9,350 nt of DNA from an uncultured Bacillota bacterium (GCA_900321955.1 ONXX01000040.1:1-9350), one strand, 5' to 3'; shown: positions 1 through 6,704, counted from the first letter of the stretch. The notes: generated from the letters alone by a model not told the origin. Numbers and translations are program-made.

Positions 1-43
1 CGGTAATAAGAAAAGGACTGCGTTTCGTTTTCTTTTCTTCGGT

Positions 44-55
44 TATAATAGTTTT
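44..55 (+). promoter_or_regulatory. -10 element abutting the LD-carboxypeptidase start
   Basis: A perfect TATAAT at 44-49 is followed by six bases (AGTTTT) and then the ATG at 56. By standard sigma-70 geometry +1 falls on the A of the ATG. No good -35 is visible 16-18 bp upstream and no Shine-Dalgarno exists. The site predicts a leaderless transcript. Confidence 0.65.
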
Positions 56-1036
56 ATGAAATATCCTGATTTTATAAAGAAAGGCAGCCGGATCGGCATC
101 TGTGCGCCAAGCGCCGGTGTCGGTAAAAAGCTGGAAGAATTTGAACTTTCCAATGAAGTATTGGCTTCAAAGGGCTATCGCATAAAAGAGACGGCTTCGG
201 TACGGGTCAACAATGAACGTTCCGCCAGTGGCAAGAAAAGGGCGGCTGAGCTGGATGAACTCGTCCAGGACAAGGATGTCGATATGATCCTTTGTGCAGC
301 CGGCGGTGATTTCATGCTGGAAATGATGCCGTATGTGAACTTTGATCATATCCGTGAAAATCCGAAATGGATCTGTGGCATGTCCGATCCGACCAATCTT
401 CTTTTCCCGGTCACCACGATGCTGGATATCGCAACGCTCTATGGCACAAACGGGGCAGGTTTCACCTATGACCGTTCAAGACCGCAGTCGACCTTTTTCC
501 GCTATATCGAAGGGGACATTGTCAAACAGAATTCCTATAACCGCTACATGACCTTCTTGGATATGATCAATGAAAATCATGTCTACTATCCGGTGAAGTG
601 GCAAAGCAAGAAAGAGGAATTACAGATTGAAGGACGTCTGATCGGCGGTTGTCTGGAATGCATTGAAAAGCTGATCGGTACCAGATTCGATCATGTCAAC
701 GAGTTCATCGATCGCTATAAGGGTGATGGCATCGTGTGGTTCCTTGATGTCTTCAATATGTCTTCCTACAATTTCTATCTGACCTTGTTGCAGATGGAAA
801 ATGCAGGCTGGTTCCGTCATTGCAAGGGCATACTGATCGGCCGGATCTGCTTCCCGAATGTGGAGGATCCAAAGCTTGACTATATCAAGGCAGCCGATAA
901 GGTCTTGAAGAAGATCCCACACATTTGCGAGATGGACATTGGTCACACCACACCTTATATGACACTGATCAACGGTGCTTTGATCGATGTGCGCTACAAG
1001 CAGGGAAAGGGCTCTATTGCCTTCAAATTAAAATAG
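56..1036 (+). CDS. S66-family LD-carboxypeptidase (LdcA/MccF-like)
   Basis: A serine peptidase of family S66. LdcA members cut the L,D bond in muropeptide tetrapeptides during cell-wall recycling; MccF members cleave microcin-type acyl conjugates. The 326 residues match the family length. The N-terminus (KKGSRIGICAPSAGV, residues 8-22) is the usual opening strand. The GMSDPTNLLF segment holds the probable nucleophile Ser110, GGCLE gives Glu201, and DIGHTTP gives His297, so the Ser-Glu-His triad looks complete. There is no signal peptide or membrane segment, so it is probably cytoplasmic. The start fits the family N-terminus and lies 6 nt after a TATAAT with no Shine-Dalgarno, so the mRNA is probably leaderless. 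It stands alone and ends in a terminator. I infer LdcA-like wall recycling, but MccF-like self-immunity or peptide hydrolysis cannot be excluded from sequence alone. Confidence 0.88.
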   Translation: MKYPDFIKKGSRIGICAPSAGVGKKLEEFELSNEVLASKGYRIKETASVRVNNERSASGKKRAAELDELVQDKDVDMILCAAGGDFMLEMMPYVNFDHIRENPKWICGMSDPTNLLFPVTTMLDIATLYGTNGAGFTYDRSRPQSTFFRYIEGDIVKQNSYNRYMTFLDMINENHVYYPVKWQSKKEELQIEGRLIGGCLECIEKLIGTRFDHVNEFIDRYKGDGIVWFLDVFNMSSYNFYLTLLQMENAGWFRHCKGILIGRICFPNVEDPKLDYIKAADKVLKKIPHICEMDIGHTTPYMTLINGALIDVRYKQGKGSIAFKLK

Positions 1037-1060
1037 GACTTGCGTCCTATTTTTCTTTTT
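1031..1060 (+). terminator. Rho-independent terminator containing the LD-carboxypeptidase stop codon
   Basis: Arms AAATAGGAC (1031-1039) and GTCCTATTT (1044-1052) pair perfectly around a TTGC loop and run into TTCTTTTT. The TAG stop (1034-1036) lies inside the left arm. The unit separates two convergent genes. On the minus strand the hairpin is followed by only a weak T-run, so it may also partly terminate the aldolase transcript. Confidence 0.8.
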
Positions 1061-2090
1061 ACTGTTTGTTTACGTAGCTTACGAGATCGTTGTAGAAGTC
1101 CTGTATATCGCTCTTTTTCGTTGCCCAGGAACAGACGAAGCGCACGATCGTGTGGTCCTTGTCGTAAGGTCCCCATTCGGTTACTTCATAGTTGGTCTTG
1201 ATGCGTTCGTAGAGGCGGTTTTCCAGGATCGGGAAGATCTGGTTGGTTGGCGAATCGATATACATCGGAATCGAGAACTGGGTTAAGATGTATTTCAGGG
1301 CCTGGGCCATGATGTTGGCGTTGCGGGCGTTGTCGAAGTAGTCTTTTTCTTCGAATAAGGCTAAGAACTGTACACCCAGCAGTCTTCCTTTTGCCAGCAT
1401 GGAACAGTGCTGCTTGATCAGGTAACGGAAATCCGGTTTGAGTTCATCGTTTTTGATGACCATCGCTTCGCCCATCAGGGCACCGTTTTTCGTGCCGCCG
1501 ATGTAGAAGATGTCGGTGAGGTCACAGATGTCTTTCAAAGTCAGATCGTTGCCCGTGGCAACTAAGGCGTTGCCAAGTCTGGCACCGTCAAGATATAAAT
1601 ATAAACCGTATTCCTTGCAAACATTGGAAATGTCGGTCAGTTCCTTTTTGCTGTAGATCGTGCCGAATTCGGTCGCGTTGGAAACAAAGACCATCTTAGG
1701 CTTGACCTTGTGTTCATCGGTGTGTTCCGACATGACGGTGCGGATCTCTTCGGCAGTGATCTTGCCGTCTTTTCCTTTGACCGCAATGATCTTGTGGCCG
1801 GTTGCTTCCACAGCACCGGTCTCATGAACGTTGATGTGACCGGATTCCACGGAGATGACCGCTTCGTGGGAGCGCAGCATGGAGATTGCCACGACGTTGC
1901 ATGGCGTACCGCCGGTAATGAAGTGAACATCGACATCTTCGTGTTCGATCACGCGTTTGATGAGATCTGCAGCAGCCAGACAGTATTCATCCATGCCGTA
2001 CCCGGCGGATTGAACGTTGTTAGTCTGGATCAGGGCACGCAGTACTTTCGGACAGGCACCCTCGGAATAATCGTTCGCAAAAGAATACAT
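1059..2090 (-). CDS. Threonine aldolase / beta-eliminating lyase family PLP enzyme
   Basis: A fold-type I PLP enzyme of the threonine aldolase group, which typically cleaves L-threonine or L-allo-threonine to glycine and acetaldehyde in the cytoplasm. Seen in the 343-residue protein: opening MYSFANDYSEGACP, the GGTPCN phosphate-binding turn (60-65), SGHINVHE with probable ring-stacking His85, LDGARL with Asp168 and Arg171, and GGTKNG with the Schiff-base Lys201. Length and motif order are normal and no key residue is missing. It follows the CRP-type regulator by 21 bp on the same strand. It has a good Shine-Dalgarno (GAAGAGG, 8 nt before the ATG) and possibly its own -10. The exact substrate and stereospecificity cannot be read from the sequence; several relatives are annotated only as beta-eliminating lyases. 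The regulator pairing suggests, but does not prove, metabolic control of the gene. Confidence 0.88.
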   Translation of the reverse strand: MYSFANDYSEGACPKVLRALIQTNNVQSAGYGMDEYCLAAADLIKRVIEHEDVDVHFITGGTPCNVVAISMLRSHEAVISVESGHINVHETGAVEATGHKIIAVKGKDGKITAEEIRTVMSEHTDEHKVKPKMVFVSNATEFGTIYSKKELTDISNVCKEYGLYLYLDGARLGNALVATGNDLTLKDICDLTDIFYIGGTKNGALMGEAMVIKNDELKPDFRYLIKQHCSMLAKGRLLGVQFLALFEEKDYFDNARNANIMAQALKYILTQFSIPMYIDSPTNQIFPILENRLYERIKTNYEVTEWGPYDKDHTIVRFVCSWATKKSDIQDFYNDLVSYVNKQ

Positions 2091-2116
2091 GTTGTTAACC
2101 TCTCTTCCTAATTATA
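2091..2116 (-). promoter_or_regulatory. Possible internal -10 and Shine-Dalgarno for the aldolase gene
   Basis: On the minus strand TATAAT spans 2116-2111 and overlaps the TAA stop of the upstream regulator gene (2114-2112). Twenty bases separate it from the ATG and include AGGAAGAGG, a good ribosome binding site. The -35 is poor (AGACGG at the expected place), so this may be a secondary promoter inside the operon. In contrast to five other genes here, this start has a real Shine-Dalgarno. Confidence 0.45.
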
Positions 2117-2693
2117 ACAACCTCACAGTCTTTCCGTCTTTGATAACGACTTTATTTTTGATCAGCTTACTCAAAAGGCGGGATAAGGTTTCTCTTCTGA
2201 TAAATAAGTCATCGGCCAGATCGGAAACAGAGCTGTAAGTAATCTTGTTTCCGTTTTCGCGCAGGTAGGTGATGAAGCGCTCTTGCGCCGAATCGATCGA
2301 CAAAAGGCGTATGCGGCTGTGCAGCCGCTTGCCGGAATCGGCCTGGATCTGCAGATAGGCGAGAAGAAAATCGGTGTTTTCTTCCAGAAAACCGATCAGA
2401 ACATCTTTTTTAATAAGGATGATGCCGCTGTCGCTTTCGGCAATCACATCACCTTTGTAAAAAGGCTGTGACGAAAACAGAAGATTGTTTCCGAACATGT
2501 CATCTTCCTTTAATCGGTTATAGATGATGGGGTTTCCGTTTTCCGGGTAGGAAGTAATGAGCAGCTTGCCGTATTTGACGATGCCGATCTCTCCGCAGCG
2601 GTCATTCTCATAAAACAAAGTTTCTCCTTTGCGGAGTTCCTTATAGATCAGTCTTTCTTTTTCTTTCTCATTTAAGAGGGCAATAATGTTCAT
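2112..2693 (-). CDS. CRP/FNR-family transcriptional regulator
   Basis: A 193-residue regulator, shorter than E. coli CRP (about 210). Residues about 10-115 form the cyclic-nucleotide-binding-like beta-roll (KGETLFYENDRCGEIGIVKYGKL region, then DDMFG near 64-68). A dimer helix follows at about 108-145, and a winged helix-turn-helix at about 150-193 with recognition helix RRETLSRLL (166-174). There is one cysteine (Cys33), so an FNR-type iron-sulfur cluster is excluded. The cAMP-binding signature is not obvious, so the effector is unknown. It is divergent from a transporter operon, with a CRP-like box between them, and is followed by the aldolase gene in the same direction. The box sits inside its own leader, which predicts autorepression. 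The ATG lacks a strong Shine-Dalgarno (CGGAAA just upstream). Family assignment is firm; ligand and regulon are unknown. Confidence 0.88.
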   Translation of the reverse strand: MNIIALLNEKEKERLIYKELRKGETLFYENDRCGEIGIVKYGKLLITSYPENGNPIIYNRLKEDDMFGNNLLFSSQPFYKGDVIAESDSGIILIKKDVLIGFLEENTDFLLAYLQIQADSGKRLHSRIRLLSIDSAQERFITYLRENGNKITYSSVSDLADDLFIRRETLSRLLSKLIKNKVVIKDGKTVRLL

Positions 2694-2697
2694 TTTC

Positions 2698-2713
2698 CGT
2701 GATCCAGGTCACA
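2698..2713. promoter_or_regulatory. CRP-like operator between regulator and transporter
   Basis: The minus-strand sequence TGTGACCTGGATCACG matches the E. coli CRP consensus form TGTGA-N6-TCACA with one end base changed. Its centre is 2705.5. Relative to the predicted transporter start near 2747 it is at -41.5, the class II activator position. Relative to the predicted regulator start near 2722 it is at about +17, a repressing position. The regulator's recognition helix carries Arg167-Glu168-Arg172 in the register of CRP Arg180-Glu181-Arg185, which fits GTGA half sites. Confidence 0.7.
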
Positions 2714-2728
2714 TATTTTTACATTTCT

Positions 2729-2740
2729 ATTATATATAAT
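2729..2740. promoter_or_regulatory. Palindromic bidirectional -10 element
   Basis: ATTATATATAAT is a perfect 12-bp palindrome. It reads TATAAT at 2735-2740 on the plus strand, serving the transporter, and TATAAT at 2734-2729 on the minus strand, serving the regulator. The two hexamers are adjacent, so one polymerase probably excludes the other. No convincing -35 hexamer is found on either side, consistent with activator dependence toward the transporter. Confidence 0.65.
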
Positions 2741-2763
2741 ATTCTTCTGTGAGGTATTGGAAA

Positions 2764-3732
2764 ATGAAAAAAGTATTACTTATCTTAGCTGTCCTTCTCA
2801 TGCTTTGCGGCTGTGGTGCCCAGAAGCAGGAAGAGACGGTTCCCGAAACAGTTGTTGATCCTTCGACGCTGACAATTGTCACACCGAAGGGCGCTCCGGT
2901 CTTAGCTTTCTATGACCAGATCGAAAACGCAAACTACACACGTGTTACTGCTGATGCCATCTCCGCTTTATGGACCGGCGATCAGTCTCCGGATGTTCTG
3001 GTCGTTGACCTGACCAGTGGTGTCAAGGCCATTGAAAACGGCGCAGAATACAAGCTTGCGGCCATCATCACCTTCGGTAACTTCTATCTGGCTTCAACCG
3101 GCCACGATGAAAACGAAACAATGGATGCTGACGACAAGATCGTCTTATTCGGCAATGAAAACATGCTTCCAAGCAGATTATGGCACTATCTGTATGGCAC
3201 AGACTATGATGCAAGTTTAGTTTATGAAGCAGACGCACAGCAGGCTGCTGCGGCACTTGCTTCCGGCAAGGCTTCTGATGGCAGCGATGTTGATTACGTC
3301 TTCCTGGCACAGCCGGCTTTATTCGGTTCTTTGAAGAAGAATGAAAACGCCAAGATCTATGCTGATATTCAGGAAGAATACAAGAACAAGTCCGGTCAGG
3401 ATATGATCCAGGCTGCTGTCTTCATCAAGAACAGCGTCGATGCAGCTACCGGCAATGCTTTCTTAGAGAAACTGCAGGCTTCGATCGAAGCAGCCATCGC
3501 TGATCCGACCGTAGTCGAATCCGGTCTGTCCGTCTTCAAGGATGATGAAGCGACTGCACAGTATGGCTTCAATCCGACGGTTGTCGTCAATGTATTCAAA
3601 CAGAAGAACGCTTTAGGAGTCAACGCCATGGGCTTAGGCTTTAAGAAGGCGATCGACATCAAGAGCGATATCGATGCATTCCTTTCGATCTTCTCAATCA
3701 ATCAAACCAGTGAAGAGATTTATTTCAAGTAA
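2764..3732 (+). CDS. ABC transporter substrate-binding lipoprotein (NitT/TauT-like)
   Basis: An extracytoplasmic solute receptor of the type paired with nitrate/sulfonate/taurine or thiamine-precursor permeases. I place the start at ATG 2764 (322 residues), 8 nt after GAGGT, rather than at GTG 2749. This gives a clean signal MKKVLLILAVLLMLCGC with a lipobox (LCGC) and lipidation at Cys17. A Glu/Thr-rich linker (20-35) follows, then the periplasmic-binding-protein fold starting TLTIVTPKGAPVLAFY (35-50) and ending near MGLGFKKAIDIK. The end overlaps the permease gene, so the two are co-translated. The promoter carries a CRP-like box at -41.5, suggesting activation by the divergent regulator. 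The ligand cannot be determined; SsuA, TauA, NrtA and ThiY/NMT1-like proteins all share this fold. No ATPase gene accompanies it. Confidence 0.82.
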   Translation: MKKVLLILAVLLMLCGCGAQKQEETVPETVVDPSTLTIVTPKGAPVLAFYDQIENANYTRVTADAISALWTGDQSPDVLVVDLTSGVKAIENGAEYKLAAIITFGNFYLASTGHDENETMDADDKIVLFGNENMLPSRLWHYLYGTDYDASLVYEADAQQAAAALASGKASDGSDVDYVFLAQPALFGSLKKNENAKIYADIQEEYKNKSGQDMIQAAVFIKNSVDAATGNAFLEKLQASIEAAIADPTVVESGLSVFKDDEATAQYGFNPTVVVNVFKQKNALGVNAMGLGFKKAIDIKSDIDAFLSIFSINQTSEEIYFK

Positions 3733-4471
3733 AAAAACCATCTTTATTATCGGAATTGCATTACTTGCCACGCTGTGGCAAGTTTTGTCATTTTATATCG
3801 GTGAAGATACGATGGTCTTCCCGGGACCAGTCTCAACACTTCGCTATGCCTTTTATCTTTTAGGCAAGGAATATACCTACCGTTGCATCGTTTCGACGAT
3901 GTGCAGGATGCTGATGGGCTTTGGCTTTTCTCTTCTTGCCGGTCTGCTTCTTGGCGTCATTGCCGGGAATTTTGAAGTGTTTGGTCAGCTGTTACAGCCT
4001 TCGATCATCATGCTCAGAGCGATCCCGACAGCATCGTTAGTCTATCTGTTTATCGTTCTGGCCGGTTTTAAAAACGCACCGATCTATCTGGTCTTTCTGA
4101 TCAGTTTTCCGATCATTTATGAGGGCGTGAAGACCGGTGTGGCCAATGTATCGCCGGCAATCATCAATGCCACCAGGCTGGACGGCGCTTCCTTTGTCAA
4201 GGAAAATCTGAAGATCCGGCTTCCTTTGGCCTTTCCGTATATTGCCGCTTCGATGGCTTCCGCCTTTTCTCTGTGCTTCAAGATCGAGATCATGGCGGAA
4301 GTGATCACCGGTTCTTCCGTGGCGGGATTAGGTTCAGCCATACTTGGCGTGCGTTCCTCTGATCCGACCAATATGATACCGGTCTTTGGCTATTCGGCGA
4401 TTGCCGTCGCTTTGATGCTGGTGATCGATCAGCTTGCTTCTTTGATCCGGGATAAAATCAGAGTGAATTAG
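3674..4471 (+). CDS. ABC transporter permease (SsuC/TauC-like)
   Basis: The inner-membrane channel subunit of a BPD_transp_1 ABC importer, about 265 residues, near the usual 250-270. A short polar N-terminus is followed by a first helix (about 21-41), the family FPGPVSTL motif (49-56), further helices at about 77-97, 105-131, 135-148 and 190-210, and a last one at about 236-256. The cytoplasmic EAA-type loop reads NATRLDGAS with IRLP 16-19 residues on (165-184), the docking site for an ATPase. It overlaps the binding-protein gene by 59 bp from ATG 3674. A GTG at 3710 (MKRFISSKK) would cut the overlap to 23 bp and is a good alternative; neither has a strong Shine-Dalgarno. Translational coupling is likely. 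No nucleotide-binding subunit is encoded next to it, so it must borrow one encoded elsewhere. Substrate is unknown. Confidence 0.85.
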   Translation: MHSFRSSQSIKPVKRFISSKKTIFIIGIALLATLWQVLSFYIGEDTMVFPGPVSTLRYAFYLLGKEYTYRCIVSTMCRMLMGFGFSLLAGLLLGVIAGNFEVFGQLLQPSIIMLRAIPTASLVYLFIVLAGFKNAPIYLVFLISFPIIYEGVKTGVANVSPAIINATRLDGASFVKENLKIRLPLAFPYIAASMASAFSLCFKIEIMAEVITGSSVAGLGSAILGVRSSDPTNMIPVFGYSAIAVALMLVIDQLASLIRDKIRVN

Positions 4472-4473
4472 TT

Positions 4474-4484
4474 TATAATAGTTA
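4474..4484 (+). promoter_or_regulatory. -10 element abutting the deacetylase start
   Basis: TATAAT (4474-4479) begins two bases after the permease stop and ends 5 nt before the first ATG (4485). A second ATG follows at 4488. +1 would fall at the first ATG or just before the second, so the message has essentially no leader and no Shine-Dalgarno. No good -35 is seen. TTATAATAGTT is shared with the site before the first gene of the window. Confidence 0.6.
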
Positions 4485-5780
4485 ATGATGAAAAGAAATA
4501 AGCGAGCGAACTTAAGATCGCTGGTCATCATTGCGGTGCTTTCGCTGCTGGTGATCGCCGGCTTCTTTGCCCTGACGACGAATTTTGCGTTTGTCGGCAA
4601 GAAGTCGATCCATGAGGACGCTAAAAAGTATATGACGCGGCATTGTCTGGCTTTTTACCCCGATTCCAAACAGGGGTTTTCTTTCGCTAAGGACTTATGC
4701 AAAGGGGAGAAGAACGACACGATCTATGATTACACGCTTGTCCCGTACGGCGATTATTATCTGGTCAATTACGGCATGGACCGAAAGTATTTTGCCGATG
4801 CCGATTTTGAACCGGTTGTCATCGATCAGATGAGCGAGGACGGAAAGAAGATCATTGTTGATTATCTTCGCTATACCTATAAAAAGGAAAAACCGGACCA
4901 GTATTACAACGCGGATTTTCTGTCCAAACTGCAGCTGGAAAATATCGATTTTTCCAATGTGACCTATTCAATCAGTGAAGAGAACGTTCTGGTGGATCTG
5001 CCGCAGTATCAGTTGCAGATCGAGGTTCCTTTGAAGTATATGCAGAAAGAGATCGGCATGAATTTCGGTTTTCCGGATGAGATTTACCGCAAGCCGGTCT
5101 ACATCGATCCCGATCCTGCCCATCCGATCGTCTGTCTGACCTTTGATGATGGTCCGCAGCTCAATTTTGATCCGGGCGAGTCCAGCTCTGAAGCAATCGT
5201 CGATCTGCTTTACAAGTATGATGCGTCCGGTACTTTCTACGTCATCGGCAACATGATGGAAAACCGGGAAATCTGGGCGGATTATCAGTTCTATGCGCTG
5301 ATGAAAAGATCGATCAATCAGGGAAACGAATACGGTTCCCACACCCAGACCCACGAACAGGCTTTGACGGATCTAAGCGGCAGCGAAACGATACGCAAGC
5401 AGATCGAGGGACCATCTGAGTATCTTAAGGATTTTATGGGCTATCAGATGGCAACATTTCGTCCGGTGGAAGGCTCTTTCAATGATGAAGTGCTGAAATC
5501 GACGACGATGCCGGCCATCCTGTGGGATGTTGATTCGGAAGACTGGCTGACCCGGGATCCGGAGCAGATCGTTGCACAGGTCTTGAAATATGAATATGAT
5601 TCCGGTGATATTGTCCTGTTCCATGATATCTATGACGAGACGGTGGAAGCACTTGAAAAGATCCTGCCGGAGCTGATCAACAGAGGCTGTCAGCTTTTAT
5701 CGGTAAGTGATATGCTTCGCTTCTACAATATCGAGCCGACTTCAATCGATTATTTTTATTCGCCTAAGTATTACGAGTAA
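4485..5780 (+). CDS. Membrane-anchored polysaccharide deacetylase (PgdA-like, NodB domain)
   Basis: A 431-residue carbohydrate esterase family 4 enzyme. Such enzymes remove N-acetyl groups from peptidoglycan GlcNAc (lysozyme resistance) or from surface polysaccharide. A single membrane anchor (about 11-31) places the rest outside. Residues about 40-200 form an unassigned extracellular region. The NodB domain (about 213-415) shows TFDDGP (219-224; base Asp221, metal Asp222), metal ligands His286 and His290 in HTQTH, FRPVEG (325-330) for motif 3, DVDSEDW (348-354) for motif 4, and LFHD (378-381) with catalytic His380. Motif 3 is unusual: the family norm is RxPY/FG. It follows the permease by 13 bp but has its own -10. 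Its 3' end overlaps the convergent regulator by 17 bp, and its terminator lies inside that gene. Peptidoglycan as substrate is inference. Confidence 0.87.
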   Translation: MMKRNKRANLRSLVIIAVLSLLVIAGFFALTTNFAFVGKKSIHEDAKKYMTRHCLAFYPDSKQGFSFAKDLCKGEKNDTIYDYTLVPYGDYYLVNYGMDRKYFADADFEPVVIDQMSEDGKKIIVDYLRYTYKKEKPDQYYNADFLSKLQLENIDFSNVTYSISEENVLVDLPQYQLQIEVPLKYMQKEIGMNFGFPDEIYRKPVYIDPDPAHPIVCLTFDDGPQLNFDPGESSSEAIVDLLYKYDASGTFYVIGNMMENREIWADYQFYALMKRSINQGNEYGSHTQTHEQALTDLSGSETIRKQIEGPSEYLKDFMGYQMATFRPVEGSFNDEVLKSTTMPAILWDVDSEDWLTRDPEQIVAQVLKYEYDSGDIVLFHDIYDETVEALEKILPELINRGCQLLSVSDMLRFYNIEPTSIDYFYSPKYYE

Positions 5781-6669
5781 TAATCCTGTTTAAGAATTCG
5801 ATATATCTTTCAGCGACTTTCGGGTCGCTGATTTTTATTTGGTCATAAAAAGAGGTCAGCCTGGAGAAGAAGGCATCGGAGATGCTGACTTTGGCAGAAA
5901 AACCGTTCTTAGTAAAGACGATGCCGGGGAATTCATCTTCCAGACGGGCACGCAGGTAGGGAGAATCTTCGATGATTTCAAAGGTCAGGATGCGGCTTTC
6001 TGAAGAATGGAAGGCCGAAGAGCTTTCCTGAATGTTGGCGATGACGGCGGAAACCGGAATAAAAACCTCATCCTTTTGATCCAATAGAGTCATGGAGACG
6101 ATATTGTCAAAGCGGGCATGATAGATCTTCTCGCTTTGCGGATAATGATAATAAAGATAGTAGAAATCATTTTCCCGATATAAGAACAAAGGCGCGATCT
6201 CTTCTTCCTTGTTTTTGCCCTGACGGCTGATCGAAAGAAGTTTTCTCTTGCGTATGGCTTCCAAGGCATCTTCCAGCCGGTTGATAAAATGAAGGTCCTT
6301 ATGTTTATTGCGGTATTCCAGTTTCTTGAGATCTTTTTCTTCATAGATCGAGATAAAGGAATAGAGTTTGTCTTTTAGTTTTTTTAAAAAGCGGTCATCC
6401 AGATTCTTTAATGAATTCAAAGAATCGATGATGATCTTGATCTCCGAAACGGAAAAGGGCGCTTCCGAAAGGTAATAGCCGTTTTCGTATTCCACATCAT
6501 AGCCGAAGATCTCCATGGAACGAAAGTCGTCGTAAAGAGTCTTCCGGTTGACGGAGGTGATACCTTCTTTTTCCAAAAGGGCACAGATCTCGCCGATCGA
6601 AAGCTTATGGTCCATATCGGAGTATTCCTTCATGATGGAAACAAGGGAAAACAAACGCTGTTTATTCAT
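5764..6669 (-). CDS. WYL-domain transcriptional regulator with HTH
   Basis: A DNA-binding regulator of the WYL class (301 residues). The N-terminal helix-turn-helix (about 1-67) includes LSIGEICALLEKEGI and the wing-type sequence NRKTLYDDFRSMEIFGYDVEY (41-61). The WYL domain (about 130-200) contains FYYLYYH (169-175) in place of the eponymous Trp-Tyr-Leu, and YHARFDNI (183-190) with the conserved Arg. A WCX-like C-terminal region (about 225-297) follows. An upstream ATG at 6717 is open in frame, but 6669 gives the family-typical MNKQRLFSLVSIM start and lies 6 nt after a perfect TATAAT, so I prefer it. WYL domains are thought to sense ligands such as nucleic acids; the target here is unknown. 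It is divergent from the membrane-protein gene, which it may regulate. Confidence 0.82.
   Translation of the reverse strand: MNKQRLFSLVSIMKEYSDMDHKLSIGEICALLEKEGITSVNRKTLYDDFRSMEIFGYDVEYENGYYLSEAPFSVSEIKIIIDSLNSLKNLDDRFLKKLKDKLYSFISIYEEKDLKKLEYRNKHKDLHFINRLEDALEAIRKRKLLSISRQGKNKEEEIAPLFLYRENDFYYLYYHYPQSEKIYHARFDNIVSMTLLDQKDEVFIPVSAVIANIQESSSAFHSSESRILTFEIIEDSPYLRARLEDEFPGIVFTKNGFSAKVSISDAFFSRLTSFYDQIKISDPKVAERYIEFLNRIITRNT
5810..5840 (+). terminator. Deacetylase terminator embedded in the convergent WYL gene
   Basis: TCAGCGACT (5810-5818) pairs with GGTCGCTGA (5823-5831), with one T-G wobble, around a TTCG tetraloop. It is followed by TTTTTATTT. On the minus strand the same bases encode ISDPKVAE near the C-terminus of the WYL regulator. 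The minus side has no T-run, so the signal is one-way. Confidence 0.8.
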
Positions 6670-6704
6670 AATTCCATTATATATGTGTCCAAAAAAACGG
6701 ACAA
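6670..6704 (-). promoter_or_regulatory. Promoter of the WYL gene with overlapping inverted repeat
   Basis: On the minus strand TTGTCC (6704-6699), 17 bp, TATAAT (6681-6676), GGAATT, then ATG at 6669. This is the most canonical promoter in the window, and +1 falls on the A of the ATG. An inverted repeat, TGTCC-N8-GGACA (6686-6703), covers the -35 and most of the spacer and could be an operator, possibly for the regulator itself. Confidence 0.65.

Noticed and set aside
8..39. AAGAAAAG/CTTTTCTT inverted repeat near the left edge
   Set aside because: Low-complexity A/T arms with a 16-nt loop; possibly the tail of an upstream terminator, but too weak to call. The TAATAA at 4-9 may be an upstream stop, which cannot be verified.
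1710..2111. Plus-strand 133-codon frame
   Set aside because: Shadow of the threonine aldolase gene; no start signals.
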